A stretch of DNA of 64,000 nucleotides from Photorhabdus thracensis (GCF_001010285.1 NZ_CP011104.1:2418001-2482000); one strand, 5' to 3'; counted from the first letter of the stretch, positions 33,738-44,897 are shown. Notes: generated from the sequence alone by a model not told the origin. A program made the numbers and translations.

Positions 33738-36635
33738 TTACAGCGCAGCAATGGTTTCCTTCTGAGCTAACAGCTTCTCTTTTGATGCATTACAGGTTGC
33801 CAGGCGTTCACGCTCTTTAGTAACAACGGCTTCGGGCGCCCGGCTGACAAAGCCTTCATTCAACAGTTTACCTTCAATGCTGCCAATCTCTTTATCCAGC
33901 TTCTCAATCTCTTTATCCAAACGGCTCAACTCGGCTTGTTTATCGACTAAGCCCGCCATTGGGATTAACACCTCTGCGCCATTAATCAGCTTGGTCACAG
34001 AAACCGGAGCTTCTTCACCAGCAGACAGAATAGTGACAGAAGAGAGGCGGCCCATTGCCTGAATAAAATTCAGATTTTCTGCTACACGACGTTGCGCGCC
34101 AGCATCAGCATTACGCAGCAGAACTTCCAGTGGTTTGCCTGGCGCGATGTTCATTTCAGCACGGATATTACGTACTGCAATAATCGCTTCTTTAATCCAT
34201 TCCAGATCGGTCAGGGCCAATTCATCCGCTTTCGTCTGATCAAATTCTGGGAACGGTTGCAACATAATGGTATCTGCTTCAATCCCCTTAACCACTTTCA
34301 CCCGCTGCCAAATGGTTTCGGTGATAAATGGAATAATAGGATGAGCCAGGCGCAATAACCCTTCCAGAACTTCAATCAATGTATGACGGGCACCACGAAC
34401 TTCTGCTTCTGAACCTTTGTTGATCGCTGGTTTAGACAGCTCCAGATACCAGTCACAGAACTGATTCCAGGTGAATTCATAAAGAATATTGGCAGCCATA
34501 TCAAAACGATAGGTATCCAGTGCTTCACGATAGGTTTTTACTGTCTGGTTAAATTCAGCCAGGATCCAGCGATCAGCCAGTGACAGCACCATTTTGCCGC
34601 CATTTTGGCCGCAATCCTGACCTTCCGTATTCATCAGAACAAAACGGCTGGCGTTCCACAGTTTGTTACAGAAGTTACGATAACCTTGCAGACGTTTCAT
34701 ATCCCAGTTGATATCACGGCCTGTAGAAGCCAATGCCGCCAGTGTAAAGCGCAAGGCATCGGTACCGTGAGATTCAATACCCGTCGGGAATTGCTTCTCT
34801 GTGCGCTTACGGATTTTTTCAGCCAGTTGTGGCTGCATCATATTACCGGTACGTTTTTCCAGCAGGTCTTCCAGGGAAATACCGTCAACCATATCCAGCG
34901 GGTCAATGACATTTCCTTTGGATTTGGACATCTTCTGGCCTTCGTCATCCCGGATAAGGCCAGTCATGTAGACGGTCTTAAATGGAACCTGAGGTTTGCC
35001 ATTTTCATCTTTGATGAAATGCATGGTCATCATGATCATACGGGCAATCCAGAAGAAGATGATATCAAAGCCACTCACCAACACGTCCGTTGGATGGAAA
35101 GTCTTCAGTGCTTCAGTTTGTTCTGGCCAGCCAAGAGTAGAAAAAGTCCACAGACCGGAAGAGAACCAAGTATCCAGGACATCTTCATCCTGGTTTAGGG
35201 CGACATCTGTACCCAGATTATTTTCACGACGTACTTCTTCTTCGTTGCGGCCTACATAGACATTACCTTCAGCGTCATACCACGCCGGGATACGGTGGCC
35301 CCACCACAATTGACGGGAGATACACCAGTCTTGAATGTCGCGCATCCAGGAGTAATACATATTTTCATACTGCTTAGGTACGAACTGGATATCGCCATTT
35401 TCAACGGCTTCAATAGCCACTTTCGCCAGTGGCGCTGTACGGACATACCACTGATCAGTCAGCATTGGCTCAATAACCACACCGCCACGATCGCCATAAG
35501 GAACGGTCAGATCATGAGCTTTGATTTCGACCAACAGACCCAGTTTTTCAAACTCAGCAACCATCGCTTTACGGGCGGCAAAACGCTCCACGCCCTGGTA
35601 TTCAGCCGGAATATCAGAACGGTAAGCATCAGAAATTTCGCCATTGGTATCGAAAACTTCTGCTTCATTACGGATATTGCCATCAAGTGTCATGATATTG
35701 ATCATTGGCAGAGCATGGCGTTTACCCACTTCATAGTCATTGAAGTCATGGGCTGGTGTGATTTTCACGCAACCGGTGCCTTTTTCCATATCCGCGTGTT
35801 CATCACCGACAATAGGAATGCGGCGGTTAACCAATGGCAGAATGATCTCTTTGCCGATTAAATCCTTATAACGCGGATCTTCCGGGTTAACGGCTACGCC
35901 GGTATCGCCCAGCATAGTTTCAGGCCGGGTAGTTGCAACGATCAGATAATTTTTACCTTCTGCGGTTGTTACGCCGTCAGCCAGCGGATAACGCAGATGC
36001 CACATAGAACCTTTAACTTCCCGGTTTTCAACTTCCAGATCAGAAATTGCAGTGTGCAGTTTCGGGTCCCAGTTAACCAGACGTTTGCCCCGGTAAATCA
36101 GGTTTTCTTTATATAAACGGACAAAAGCTTCTTTTACGGCGTTGGACAGACCTTCATCCATGGTAAAACGTTCACGCTCCCAGTCAACAGAGTTACCCAG
36201 ACGGCGCATCTGATTGGTAATCGTGCCGCCGGACTCTGCTTTCCACTGCCAGATTTTATCGATAAAAGCATCGCGGCCATAATCGTGACGGGTTTTGCCT
36301 TCTTCTGCTGCGATCTTACGTTCAACTACCATTTGAGTAGCAATACCGGCATGGTCAGTACCAGATTGCCACAAGGTGTTTTTACCCTGCATCCGCTGAT
36401 AACGGATCATCGTATCCATAATGGTTTGCTGGAACGCATGGCCCATATGCAGACTGCCAGTTACATTTGGTGGCGGGATAACAATGCAGAAGCTTTCGCG
36501 GCTGGTGTCACCATTAGGTTTGAAATAACCACTTTTCTCCCAATGGGTATAAAGAGGCTGCTCAATTTCTTTAGGATTGTAAGTTTTATCGAGAGATGGC
36601 TCGGATTGCGTTTGGTTAGCGGGTGTTTTTTCCAT
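33738..36635 (-). CDS. valS: Valyl-tRNA synthetase
   Basis: A 965-residue class Ia synthetase. It has the HIGH-type motif [15 protein letters not shown], the editing domain ([15 protein letters not shown]), KMSKSKGN, and a C-terminal coiled-coil arm (from about 890: [20 protein letters not shown] in part). It charges tRNA-Val and deacylates Thr-tRNA-Val. It lies 13 bp after holC in the conserved pepA-holC-valS order. Confidence 0.98.
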   Translation of the reverse strand: MEKTPANQTQSEPSLDKTYNPKEIEQPLYTHWEKSGYFKPNGDTSRESFCIVIPPPNVTGSLHMGHAFQQTIMDTMIRYQRMQGKNTLWQSGTDHAGIATQMVVERKIAAEEGKTRHDYGRDAFIDKIWQWKAESGGTITNQMRRLGNSVDWERERFTMDEGLSNAVKEAFVRLYKENLIYRGKRLVNWDPKLHTAISDLEVENREVKGSMWHLRYPLADGVTTAEGKNYLIVATTRPETMLGDTGVAVNPEDPRYKDLIGKEIILPLVNRRIPIVGDEHADMEKGTGCVKITPAHDFNDYEVGKRHALPMINIMTLDGNIRNEAEVFDTNGEISDAYRSDIPAEYQGVERFAARKAMVAEFEKLGLLVEIKAHDLTVPYGDRGGVVIEPMLTDQWYVRTAPLAKVAIEAVENGDIQFVPKQYENMYYSWMRDIQDWCISRQLWWGHRIPAWYDAEGNVYVGRNEEEVRRENNLGTDVALNQDEDVLDTWFSSGLWTFSTLGWPEQTEALKTFHPTDVLVSGFDIIFFWIARMIMMTMHFIKDENGKPQVPFKTVYMTGLIRDDEGQKMSKSKGNVIDPLDMVDGISLEDLLEKRTGNMMQPQLAEKIRKRTEKQFPTGIESHGTDALRFTLAALASTGRDINWDMKRLQGYRNFCNKLWNASRFVLMNTEGQDCGQNGGKMVLSLADRWILAEFNQTVKTYREALDTYRFDMAANILYEFTWNQFCDWYLELSKPAINKGSEAEVRGARHTLIEVLEGLLRLAHPIIPFITETIWQRVKVVKGIEADTIMLQPFPEFDQTKADELALTDLEWIKEAIIAVRNIRAEMNIAPGKPLEVLLRNADAGAQRRVAENLNFIQAMGRLSSVTILSAGEEAPVSVTKLINGAEVLIPMAGLVDKQAELSRLDKEIEKLDKEIGSIEGKLLNEGFVSRAPEAVVTKERERLATCNASKEKLLAQKETIAAL

Positions 36636-36648
36636 TTTATCTTGATAC

Positions 36649-37098
36649 TTAGTATGTTGGCGGCGTTGCCATGGTCAAATTAAAGCCGACGCTGCGATAT
36701 GTTTTATATCGTTCACGCGCCAACTGTTTCAAATTTTCATCTATAGGAACGAAGTCTATCACTTCATGGAAAGCGGTGGCAAAGTCTGCAAAGTGCGGCA
36801 GCAGATTTATCAGGATATCACGGGGGGCATTTCCCCGTTTTTGTGGCCAACATAACTCAACCGGAGCGCCATATCTTGGCCCTTCACCCGCGAGGTTATG
36901 CGGGACGAACTGATGAGGTTCCCGTTGCCATAAAGCTTCATCTAACTTTTCTGCCTGTTGTTGATCTTTACAAGCAATCAGCACCCGCTTTCCTGCTCGC
37001 CATTGGTCAGCAGCAAGTTGACATGCCAGCCATTCGTGAGCCTGCAAATCCTCTTGAGGTGATGGCTGTTCCAGTAAATAAAACGTGGCACTTTTCAT
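36649..37098 (-). CDS. holC: DNA polymerase III chi subunit
   Basis: A 149-residue protein ([12 protein letters not shown] at the start, [22 protein letters not shown] in the middle, shown in part) that matches HolC in length and position. Chi binds psi (HolD) and single-strand binding protein and links the clamp loader to SSB-coated DNA. Confidence 0.96.
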   Translation of the reverse strand: MKSATFYLLEQPSPQEDLQAHEWLACQLAADQWRAGKRVLIACKDQQQAEKLDEALWQREPHQFVPHNLAGEGPRYGAPVELCWPQKRGNAPRDILINLLPHFADFATAFHEVIDFVPIDENLKQLARERYKTYRSVGFNLTMATPPTY

Positions 37099-37111
37099 TA
37101 ATGTCTCTGTT

Positions 37112-37140
37112 ACGAAAAAAGGGCATTGTAAATGCCCTTT
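37112..37140 (-). terminator. Rho-independent terminator between pepA and holC
   Basis: AAAGGGCATT / AATGCCCTTT with a three-base loop and a T-run on the reverse strand. It should reduce read-through from pepA into holC-valS. Confidence 0.88.
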
Positions 37141-37160
37141 AATAAGCGGGGGAGATCAAA

Positions 37161-38681
37161 TCAATCGTCGTTATTGATACCAGCATTGCCTGCACGATTT
37201 AACAGGAATTGCGACAGTAATGCAACCGGGCGGCCTGTTGCGCCTTTCGCTTTACCTGAACGCCATGCAGTACCGGCGATATCTAGATGTGCCCAATGAT
37301 ATTTTGTGGCGAAGCGGGACAGGAAGCAGGCCGCGGTAATTGCACCACCCCCACTGCCACCGGTATTTGCCAGATCGGCGAAATTAGAATCGATTTGCTC
37401 AAAAAACTCATCGGTCATTGGCAGGCGCCATGCGCGATCACCTGATTGTTCAGAAGCATTTAGCAGCTCATGAGCCAGTGGATTATGGTTGGATAGTAAT
37501 CCACTGTAATGATTACCGAGAGCAGTGATGCAAGCACCAGTCAGCGTGGCGATATCAATGACCAGTTCCGGATCAAAACGTTCAACGTAAGTTAATGCAT
37601 CACACAGAACCAGCCGGCCTTCCGCATCAGTATTGAGCACTTCGACAGTCTGACCAGATAGGGTGGTTAAAATATCTCCTGGGCGGTAAGCACGGCCCCC
37701 AGGCATATTCTCACAACCTGCCATGACACCGATAACATTGAGTGGTAGTTGCAACTCAGCAACCACACGCATAACGCCATAAACTGTTGCGGCACCACAC
37801 ATATCGTATTTCATCTCATCCATGCCGCCCGCAGGTTTGATTGAAATACCACCGGAGTCAAAAGTCAGGCCCTTGCCAACCAGGATAATGGGTTTGGCAT
37901 TTTTATCCCGACTGCCTTTATATTCCATGACTGACATTAGAGATTCATTCTGAGAACCCTGACCAACAGCCAGATAGGCGTTCATTCCCAGCTCTTTCAT
38001 CTGCTCTTCACCAATGACTTTGGTTGTAATGTGGCTATTGGCAGAATCTGCGAGTTGGCGTGCCTGAGAGGCTAGGTAAGCTGCGTTACAGATATTTGGT
38101 GGCATATTGCCAAGATCTTTGGCCGCTTTGATACCGGCAGCAATAGCAAGGCCGTGTTGAATTGCACGTTCACCGCTAGTCAGTTCCCGGCGAGTCGGAA
38201 CATTGAAGACCATTTTACGCAGTGGGCGACGTAACTCATTTTTATTACTTTTAAGCTGGTCGAAAACGTAGAGAGACTCTTTGGCTGTTTCTACCGCCTG
38301 GCGTACTTTCCAGTAATTATTGCGGCCTTTAACATGCAACTCTGTTAAGAAGCAGACCGCTTCCATTGAACCTGTTTCATTAAGGGTGTTGATCGTTTTA
38401 TGGACAATCTGTTTATACTGACGTTCATCCAGTTCGCGCTCTTTACCGCAGCCGATGAGCAAAATACGTTCAGATAACACATTGGGAACATGATGCAGCA
38501 GCAGAGATTGACCAACTTTTCCTTCCAGTTCACCACGGCGCAGCAAAGCGCTGATATAACCATCACTTATTTTATCGAGCTGTTCGGCAATAGGGGAAAG
38601 GCGGCGGGGTTCGAAAACGCCGACAATGATACACGCACTGCGTTGTTTCTCCGGGCTACCGCTTTTTACACTAAATTCCAT
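37161..38681 (-). CDS. pepA: Leucyl aminopeptidase A (also DNA-binding XerA)
   Basis: A 506-residue M17 aminopeptidase with the metal-site motifs [23 protein letters not shown] and KYDMCGAA. It removes N-terminal residues from peptides. In E. coli it also binds DNA for Xer recombination at cer and represses carAB, a pyrimidine link with the nearby pyr genes. It is divergent from lptF. Confidence 0.97.
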   Translation of the reverse strand: MEFSVKSGSPEKQRSACIIVGVFEPRRLSPIAEQLDKISDGYISALLRRGELEGKVGQSLLLHHVPNVLSERILLIGCGKERELDERQYKQIVHKTINTLNETGSMEAVCFLTELHVKGRNNYWKVRQAVETAKESLYVFDQLKSNKNELRRPLRKMVFNVPTRRELTSGERAIQHGLAIAAGIKAAKDLGNMPPNICNAAYLASQARQLADSANSHITTKVIGEEQMKELGMNAYLAVGQGSQNESLMSVMEYKGSRDKNAKPIILVGKGLTFDSGGISIKPAGGMDEMKYDMCGAATVYGVMRVVAELQLPLNVIGVMAGCENMPGGRAYRPGDILTTLSGQTVEVLNTDAEGRLVLCDALTYVERFDPELVIDIATLTGACITALGNHYSGLLSNHNPLAHELLNASEQSGDRAWRLPMTDEFFEQIDSNFADLANTGGSGGGAITAACFLSRFATKYHWAHLDIAGTAWRSGKAKGATGRPVALLSQFLLNRAGNAGINNDD

Positions 38682-38972
38682 GCGTTCTCCTGAATCTTAA
38701 AGACAAAGACGGACGCTATCGTTAAAATATAGCGTTCCGCATTAATCTACCCCATAGAAAGTTCACTCTTTATGTTAAGCTAAACGTACTACTTAATAAT
38801 TGTTTAGCTAACTATTTAAGTATGTTCTGATTGGGAACCTAAATAAATATGAAATGCTTCGAGAACATTTTAGCAATAGGGAAGCCAAACTGATGCATAT
38901 AATAAATAGTAGATATACAATGAAGTTAGCCATTTTCCTGCAAAAAGACAAGTTTTCACAGGCGTAATAAGC

Positions 38973-40073
38973 GTGATCATCATTAGATATCTGGTACGGG
39001 AAACCCTGAAAAGCCAAGTTGCGATACTCTTTATCCTTTTACTGATCTTTTTCTGTCAAAAATTAGTAGAAATTCTGGGTGCAGCAGTGGAAGGAAACGT
39101 CCCGGCAAATTTGGTTTTATCCTTGTTAGGGCTGGGTGTGCCTGAAATGGCGCAGCTTATTTTACCCCTGAGCCTTTTTCTTGGGGTGTTGATGACGTTC
39201 AGCAAACTCTATATTGAAAGTGAAATTACTGTTATGCATGCGTGTGGCTTGGGCAAACGCGTGTTGGTGGTTTCGGCACTTATCTTGGCGTTGTTGACTT
39301 CCGCGCTGGCTGCGGTGAATGTTATTTGGGCAATGCCGTGGTCCTCAGTATATCAGGAGCATGTGCTGGCTGACGCCAAGGCTAACCCAAGCTTGGCGGC
39401 GATAATGGAAGGAAGATTCAAACCTTCTAATAACGGCAATTTGGTGCTCTATATTGGTAACGTGCACGGCGACAAATTCGAAAATGTATTTCTTGCCCAG
39501 CTTCGTCCGGTTGATAACCAGCGCCCTTCAGTTGTGATCTCGGATGGCGGTCATATGGTGGAACGGCCTGATGGTAAACAGATGGTTGTCCTTAACCACG
39601 GTACCCGTTACGAAGGTACTGCAATGCTGCGGGATTTCAGAATTACCGAATTCAATGATTATCAGGCAGTTGTTGGGCATCAGGCTTCGACTGTAGATGG
39701 TGATAAAATTGAACAAAAGTCCATGACTCAGTTATGGCAAAATGATGATAAAGATTCCCGCGCTGAGTTCCATTGGCGCTTGACCTTGGTGCTCTCGGTA
39801 TTGATTATGACGATGATGGTTGTGCCGTTAAGTGCGGTGAACCCACGCCAGGGCCGGGTACTCAGCATGTTGCCTGCAATGCTGCTTTACCTGATCTTCT
39901 TCTTACTGCAAAGCTCCCTGCGTTCTAACGGTAGCAAGGGCAAATTGGATCCGATGATCTGGATGTGGACGGTTAACGGGGCTTATCTGATGCTGGCGCT
40001 GATTCTCAATACTTGGGATACCGTACCGATGCGTAGGATTCGGGCTCGTTTCAAAGGTAGAGGAGTAGCCTGA
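38973..40073 (+). CDS. lptF: LptF, LPS export ABC transporter permease
   Basis: A 366-residue inner-membrane protein starting at GTG 38973 (IIIRYLVRETLKSQ). It has three N-terminal and three C-terminal membrane segments around a periplasmic beta-jellyroll. With LptG and LptB it extracts LPS from the inner membrane. The stop overlaps the lptG start (TGATG). Confidence 0.97.
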   Translation: MIIIRYLVRETLKSQVAILFILLLIFFCQKLVEILGAAVEGNVPANLVLSLLGLGVPEMAQLILPLSLFLGVLMTFSKLYIESEITVMHACGLGKRVLVVSALILALLTSALAAVNVIWAMPWSSVYQEHVLADAKANPSLAAIMEGRFKPSNNGNLVLYIGNVHGDKFENVFLAQLRPVDNQRPSVVISDGGHMVERPDGKQMVVLNHGTRYEGTAMLRDFRITEFNDYQAVVGHQASTVDGDKIEQKSMTQLWQNDDKDSRAEFHWRLTLVLSVLIMTMMVVPLSAVNPRQGRVLSMLPAMLLYLIFFLLQSSLRSNGSKGKLDPMIWMWTVNGAYLMLALILNTWDTVPMRRIRARFKGRGVA

Positions 40074-41149
40074 TGTTTGGTGTATTGGATCGTTATATTG
40101 GGCGGACTATTCTACAAACCATTCTGATGACACTATTTATGCTGGTATCACTCTCCGGCATTATTAAGTTTGTTGACGAGTTGAGAAGAGTGGGGCGGGG
40201 GGAATATACCACTCTTTCCGCTGGTCTTTATGCTTTGCTGAGTGTGCCGAAAGATATTCAAATATTCTTCCCGATGGCAGCTTTACTTGGGGCTTTACTG
40301 GGGCTTGGCACGCTGGCAACCCGCAGCGAGCTGGTGGTTATGCAGGCTTCTGGTTTTACCCGTATGCAGGTTGCTGGCTCAGTCATGAAAACGGCAATTC
40401 CGCTGGTGATCCTGACTATGGTTATTGGTGAATGGGTTGCGCCACAAGGTGAACAGATGGCACGTAACTACCGGGCTCAGAAGATATTTGGTGGTTCTTT
40501 GGTTTCAACAACCAAAGGCATGTGGGCGAAAGACGGGGCTGATTTTATCTACATCCAGCAGTTAACGAGTGATACAGAGATTAAAGGCGTCAATATCTAT
40601 CATTTTGATGATGATAAAAAACTACTCTCTGTAAGATATGCTGCCAGTGCTGTTTATGATGAAGATAGTGACTTGTGGAAGCTTTCCCAAGTGGAAGAAT
40701 CTGACCTGACAGACAGCAAAAAAATCACGGGATCACAGAGTATCTCTGGTGACTGGAAAACCCGGCTGACACCACAAAAATTGGGTGTTGTCGCGCTCGA
40801 TCCTGACGCGCTTTCCATCAGTGGCTTGTATCAGTACATCAAGTATCTCAAACAGAGTGAGCAGGAATCAGGGCGTTATCAATTGAATATGTGGAAAAAG
40901 ATATTTGCCCCACTTTCAGTTGCGGTAATGATGTTGATGGCGCTCTCTTTCATCTTCGGACCGCTGCGTACCGTACCGATGGGTGTTAAGATAGTAACGG
41001 GGATCAGTTTTGGCTTCTTATTTTATGTCCTCAACGAGATCTTTGGCCCGCTGAGTCTGGTTTACAGTATGCCGGCAGTTCTGGCAGCGCTGCTACCAAG
41101 TTTTCTGTTCCTTATTGTGAGTGTTTATTTACTGCTTAAGAGACAGTAA
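40073..41149 (+). CDS. lptG: LptG, LPS export ABC transporter permease
   Basis: A 358-residue paralogue partner of LptF, starting FGVLDRYIGRTILQTI, with the same 3+3 membrane layout and periplasmic jellyroll. It completes the LptB2FG extractor. The lptFG pair divergent from pepA is conserved in enterobacteria. Confidence 0.97.
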   Translation: MFGVLDRYIGRTILQTILMTLFMLVSLSGIIKFVDELRRVGRGEYTTLSAGLYALLSVPKDIQIFFPMAALLGALLGLGTLATRSELVVMQASGFTRMQVAGSVMKTAIPLVILTMVIGEWVAPQGEQMARNYRAQKIFGGSLVSTTKGMWAKDGADFIYIQQLTSDTEIKGVNIYHFDDDKKLLSVRYAASAVYDEDSDLWKLSQVEESDLTDSKKITGSQSISGDWKTRLTPQKLGVVALDPDALSISGLYQYIKYLKQSEQESGRYQLNMWKKIFAPLSVAVMMLMALSFIFGPLRTVPMGVKIVTGISFGFLFYVLNEIFGPLSLVYSMPAVLAALLPSFLFLIVSVYLLLKRQ

Positions 41150-41202
41150 CTTTTAGCAATCGTGGTGCGGGTGATAGGAACCAGATATTAGAGAAGCCGC
41201 AG

Positions 41203-41232
41203 GGATGGAGAACTAAGCGGGAAACTCCATCC
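41203..41232. terminator. Hairpin between convergent lptG and ampH
   Basis: GGATGGAG / CTCCATCC with a 14-base loop. There is no proper T-run, so its role as terminator is uncertain. Confidence 0.4.
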
Positions 41233-41260
41233 TAGGTATCTCGATTTATAAAACTCGGAT

Positions 41261-42478
41261 TCAAACTTGTTTGTGATTCCTCGACAATGCAGTTACCAGT
41301 TGATTAACCCCGGTCGTTACACTGCTGAACTTACTGCGTTGCTTTCGGGTAATCACCACAAATACTCCGATATTTTGCTCGGGGATCATTGCCATATACG
41401 TATTGAACCCACCGCCGCCACCGGTTTTCTGATAAATGCCCGGTACATCACCACGGGCGTTCATGTAAACCCAGCCAAGGCCGATGCCATCTGCCTGACC
41501 GGCAACATCCATCCCTTTAATTGAAGCCAGAGCGGAACGCTTAAAATAAACTCCCTGCTCGCGGCTGGCGGTCTGCTTACGTAACTGACTGTTTGATGAC
41601 AAAAACTGCTGCATCCAGCGCTGCATATCTCTTGGCGTTGAATAAATTCCACCACTACCCGCAGCTGCAACAGTATTAAGGCATGGGCTGGATTTATCAC
41701 TTTCCATCAGACGGGCGCACTGAGAGCGGCTTGGTGTCAGTGTCGTGTCTTTCATGTAATAAGGGCCGGTGATCTTATCGTGCAACAGGCGGGTATATGG
41801 CTTACCTGCGGCCTTAGCGAGCGCATCCGCTAATAAATCGTAAGCCAGATTGGAATAGGATACCGTTGTACCTGGAGATACATCTAATTGAGCTGTTTTC
41901 AACCAAGTCCAGCGATTGGCTTGTGTAGGCCAGACAAAAACAGGGCGTCCCCATTGACCTCCCGGCTGTTCACGAGGTAAACCACTGGTATGGCTTGCCA
42001 GGTGGAACAACCGGATAGGCTGAAGAGGGCTGTATTGAGGCACTCTCACGCCATAATAGCTGTAATCCTGCAATGGGTCGGTGGAACGCAGAACCTTATC
42101 CTCTTCCAGCTTGATCATAATCTCACTGGTCATCAGCTTAGTCAGCGAGGCGATGCGGATAACTGAATCAGGCTTAGGACGGATGCCGTTTCCCGGACGG
42201 GTTTCACCGAAGCTGCGGTAAACCGCCTGATTATTATCAATCACCACCATTGCCATGCCTTGGGCATTGCTGCCATTGAAAATATCCTGCGCGTACTGAT
42301 CAACCAATTGCGAAGCTAGCTTTTTAGTTCTCGCGTTTCCTTCAAACACCTCCCATTTCAATGGTTGTTTCTTCGGTTGCAGAAACTTTGGCGAATAGGT
42401 TTTATCGGAAGAAGAACAAGCTGCGAGAGCCAACACCATGGCAGAAACAGGGAAGATCTTAAAAAACTGTTTATTCAT
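41261..42478 (-). CDS. ampH: AmpH, beta-lactamase-like DD-carboxypeptidase/endopeptidase
   Basis: A 405-residue serine hydrolase of the class C beta-lactamase fold. Ser111-x-x-Lys114 (IASLTKLM), YSN in SYSNLAYD and KTG in QKTGGGGGF give the catalytic set. It matches E. coli AmpH over most of its length (GMAMVVIDNNQ, SGGIYSTPRDMQRWMQQ). AmpH trims peptidoglycan peptides. Unlike E. coli AmpH it has a lipobox (LALAAC, Cys21), so it is predicted to be a lipoprotein. Confidence 0.93.
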   Translation of the reverse strand: MNKQFFKIFPVSAMVLALAACSSSDKTYSPKFLQPKKQPLKWEVFEGNARTKKLASQLVDQYAQDIFNGSNAQGMAMVVIDNNQAVYRSFGETRPGNGIRPKPDSVIRIASLTKLMTSEIMIKLEEDKVLRSTDPLQDYSYYGVRVPQYSPLQPIRLFHLASHTSGLPREQPGGQWGRPVFVWPTQANRWTWLKTAQLDVSPGTTVSYSNLAYDLLADALAKAAGKPYTRLLHDKITGPYYMKDTTLTPSRSQCARLMESDKSSPCLNTVAAAGSGGIYSTPRDMQRWMQQFLSSNSQLRKQTASREQGVYFKRSALASIKGMDVAGQADGIGLGWVYMNARGDVPGIYQKTGGGGGFNTYMAMIPEQNIGVFVVITRKQRSKFSSVTTGVNQLVTALSRNHKQV

Positions 42479-42543
42479 TTTGAATTAACCAATTGGCATA
42501 CTTCCAGTGAACTCATGGACAGGATAGAGATATCGAAATACGG

Positions 42544-42630
42544 TTACTTATTCTTTTTAAACAGCATCATCAACGCGCCAATGATAATGCCCAAAAAGAT
42601 ACCGGCCCCAATCCAGCTAATAATCGTCAT
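42544..42630 (-). CDS. 28-residue single-pass membrane protein
   Basis: A small ORF with GAGG nine bases upstream of its ATG encodes MTIISWIGAGIFLGIIIGAL followed by a Lys/Asn-rich end. It has one glycine-zipper-like membrane helix with a positive cytosolic tail, the form of many small stress or regulatory membrane proteins of enterobacteria. An in-frame ATG two codons upstream is an alternative start. No family name can be given. Confidence 0.65.
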   Translation of the reverse strand: MTIISWIGAGIFLGIIIGALMMLFKKNK

Positions 42631-42919
42631 AACCATTTACCTCATAGTGAATTATCATCCAGATTATATAAGGTGATTATAAGTTGTCTATCGGCGTCAG
42701 GTGTTTCAGCCAACTATGGTGATATAAAACTGTTTTAGGGTGTTTATCCGGTTGTGAACTGGTGCTTAGTTGGAGATTTATTTCAGACTGAAAGGATATT
42801 GCTGAGTATGTTTTATACTCATGCGGGCCTTTTGTGTTTAAGAATTGAGCGTTAATTTGTATTGAATAGATGAAAATGATCTTTTTTTCGACACTTAAAC
42901 TGAATCAGTAGGATAATTA
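42631..42919. other. Intergenic region before leuX
   Basis: About 290 bp with no gene. It ends in the leuX promoter. Confidence 0.5.
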
Positions 42920-42947
42920 TTGCTAACAGATCACTGACAGGTATAAT
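42920..42947 (+). promoter_or_regulatory. leuX promoter
   Basis: TTGCTA and TATAAT are separated by 16 bp and followed by a G/C-rich discriminator (GGCCCC), the form of stringently controlled stable-RNA promoters. The tRNA begins 28 bp after the -10. Confidence 0.8.
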
Positions 42948-42975
42948 GGCCCCGTTCTCCGCATACTACTTCAGT

Positions 42976-43060
42976 GCCGAAGTGGCGAAATCGGTAGACG
43001 CAGTTGATTCAAAATCAACCGCCTTCGGGTGTGCCGGTTCGAGTCCGGCCTTCGGCACCA
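42976..43060 (+). tRNA. leuX: tRNA-Leu (anticodon CAA)
   Basis: An 85-nt type II tRNA: acceptor stem GCCGAAG / CTTCGGC, anticodon loop with CAA, a long variable arm, T-arm GGTTCGAGTCC and encoded CCA. It matches E. coli leuX and is the integration target of the island that follows. Confidence 0.98.
43038..43060 (+). repeat. attL of island 1 (3' end of leuX)
   Basis: The last 23 bp of leuX recur at 51472-51493 with a single base missing. Integration of island 1 kept the tRNA intact on the left. Confidence 0.88.
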
Positions 43061-43171
43061 TGACTATGTTCATAGCAGTTCACCAAAGTCCACTTATCCA
43101 AGAAAACTCCTTATAAATCAAATAAAATAGTCTATCAAGGTCTATTATCGTCCGTTGCAATCCACATATCT

Positions 43172-43193
43172 GTGGGGGCATAATTGGGGGCAT
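43172..43193 (+). promoter_or_regulatory. Probable integrase arm sites, left
   Basis: Two direct GGGGGCAT copies spaced 12 bp lie between attL and the integrase start; an inverse GCCCCC follows at 43214. A similar pair is found just inside the right att copy (51399-51420). Confidence 0.55.
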
Positions 43194-43224
43194 CTTCCGA
43201 TTCGATTAATAATGTGCCCCCAAC

Positions 43225-44487
43225 ATGAAACTCAATGCCAGGCAAATAGAGGCAGCAAAGCCAAAAGATAAAGCCTATAAACTCGCTGATGGTGGCGGGT
43301 TGTATCTGGAAATTACTCCGAGAGGTTCAAAATACTGGCGTATGAAATACCGCCGACCTACTGATAAAAAAGAAGACAGGTTAGCATTTGGGGTTTACCC
43401 GGTAATTTCTCTTGCTGATGCCAGAGCTAAACGTGATGAGGCTAAAAAACTGATAGCTAGTGGTATAGATCCCAAAGCAACACAGAAAAAGACACAAGCT
43501 GAGGCATCAGGCGAATTCAATTTTGAAACTATTGCTAGGAAATGGCACTCCAGTAATAAGCGGTGGGGTGACTATAACCGGGCGCGTGTACTGCGCAGCC
43601 TTGAACAATACATCTTTCCTCATATTGGTAAAATTGATATCCGTCAGTTAAAGACTAGCCATCTATTAGTACCTATCCGAATGGTGGATGATGCAGGAAA
43701 GCATGATGTAGCTCAACGGCTCCAACAGCGGGTAACTGCTATCATGCGCTATGCTGTACAAAATGACATTATCGACAGTAATCCGGCTATAGATATGGCC
43801 GGGGCGCTGACCATGCCTAAAACTAAACATTATCCTGCATTGCCATCCAATTGCTTTCCTGAATTATTGGAACGTATAAGTCATTACCGTGGCAGGAAAA
43901 TTACACGTTTAGCGGTGGTACTGACTTTACTCACTTTTGTGCATTCTAGTGAGTTACGTTTTGCACGATGGGATGAAATTGACTTTAATAGTTCAGTGTG
44001 GGAGATACCTGGTCAACGAAATCCAATCGAAGGAGTTCGTTATTCTTACCGTGGCATGAAAATGAAATCAGCCCATATTGTGCCGTTGAGTAATCAGGCA
44101 ATAGATATCTTACAGCAACTTAAAGAGCTTAGTGGGGACAATGAACGGCTTTTTCCCGGCGACCATGATCCTAATAAAGTTATGAGTGAAAATACGGTAA
44201 ATAATGCATTACGAGTGATGGGATATGATACAAAAACGGAAGTATGCGGGCATGGTTTCAGAGCGATGGCTTGTAGCGCTTTAGTTGAATCAGGGCTATG
44301 GTCAAAAGATGCAGTTGAAAGACAAATGAGCCACACAGAGCGTAATGGTGTCCGAGCTGCTTATATCCATACATCTGAACATTTGGAGGAACGGCGATTA
44401 ATGATACAATGGTGGGCGGATTATTTGGATCAATGTAAAAAAGAATTTATTGCTCCTTACGTTTTCTCAAAGAAAAATAGTAAATAG
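43225..44487 (+). CDS. P4-type tyrosine integrase of island 1
   Basis: A 420-residue integrase with the N-terminal DUF4102 arm-binding domain (KLNARQIEAAKPKDKAYKLADGGGL in part) and a C-terminal catalytic domain: Arg in SSELRFARW, HGFR, SHTER, and the Tyr in RAAYIHTSE. It directly follows leuX and should integrate and excise island 1. The frame is intact. It is clearly related to the broken integrase at 51692-52945. Confidence 0.95.
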   Translation: MKLNARQIEAAKPKDKAYKLADGGGLYLEITPRGSKYWRMKYRRPTDKKEDRLAFGVYPVISLADARAKRDEAKKLIASGIDPKATQKKTQAEASGEFNFETIARKWHSSNKRWGDYNRARVLRSLEQYIFPHIGKIDIRQLKTSHLLVPIRMVDDAGKHDVAQRLQQRVTAIMRYAVQNDIIDSNPAIDMAGALTMPKTKHYPALPSNCFPELLERISHYRGRKITRLAVVLTLLTFVHSSELRFARWDEIDFNSSVWEIPGQRNPIEGVRYSYRGMKMKSAHIVPLSNQAIDILQQLKELSGDNERLFPGDHDPNKVMSENTVNNALRVMGYDTKTEVCGHGFRAMACSALVESGLWSKDAVERQMSHTERNGVRAAYIHTSEHLEERRLMIQWWADYLDQCKKEFIAPYVFSKKNSK

Positions 44488-44571
44488 TCATATAAAAACA
44501 CATTAATTCACTGTGTAAGAAAGCCCACTTTGAATAGTGGGCAATAGATGTCTTGAGTTAATAATGTTTTT

Positions 44572-44823
44572 TTAAGAATTATAAAGTCTCTCTGGTATGG
44601 ATATTTTAATGCCGTTATTTTCATAACGGGAAGGCCAGATAATTTCAGGCGGAACTCCTAACGCATCAGAAATAATTCTTTCTCCTTTAGGCCAGTGGCG
44701 TGTCAGTGCATTTGCTAGTGTGGATGAAGCCAGTCCAACGCTCCTTGATAAAGCGGCTAATGTTATTCCTTTCTTTTTCAGTCCGGCAATAATATCGGCT
44801 GGATGCCAATCCTGTTGAATCAT
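44572..44823 (-). CDS. Ner/Nlp-like HTH regulator
   Basis: An 83-residue protein of the phage Mu Ner / SfsB family: DWHPADIIAGLKKKGITLAALS, then helix-turn-helix SVGLASSTLANALTRHWPKGE and GVPPEIIWPSRY (shown in parts). Such proteins repress early phage or island promoters. It faces the integrase gene, between it and the IS copy. Confidence 0.85.
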   Translation of the reverse strand: MIQQDWHPADIIAGLKKKGITLAALSRSVGLASSTLANALTRHWPKGERIISDALGVPPEIIWPSRYENNGIKISIPERLYNS

Positions 44824-44897
44824 ATTTTATATTTCCCTGAGTGGTGACATAAAATAATTATCCTTTCATGGACTCTATCTGTAAATAGTTAAAGTTA

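Noticed and set aside
34605-35861. Long plus-strand ORFs of 197 and 188 residues inside valS
   Set aside because: They lie wholly antisense to the conserved valyl-tRNA synthetase and have low-complexity or unlikely composition.
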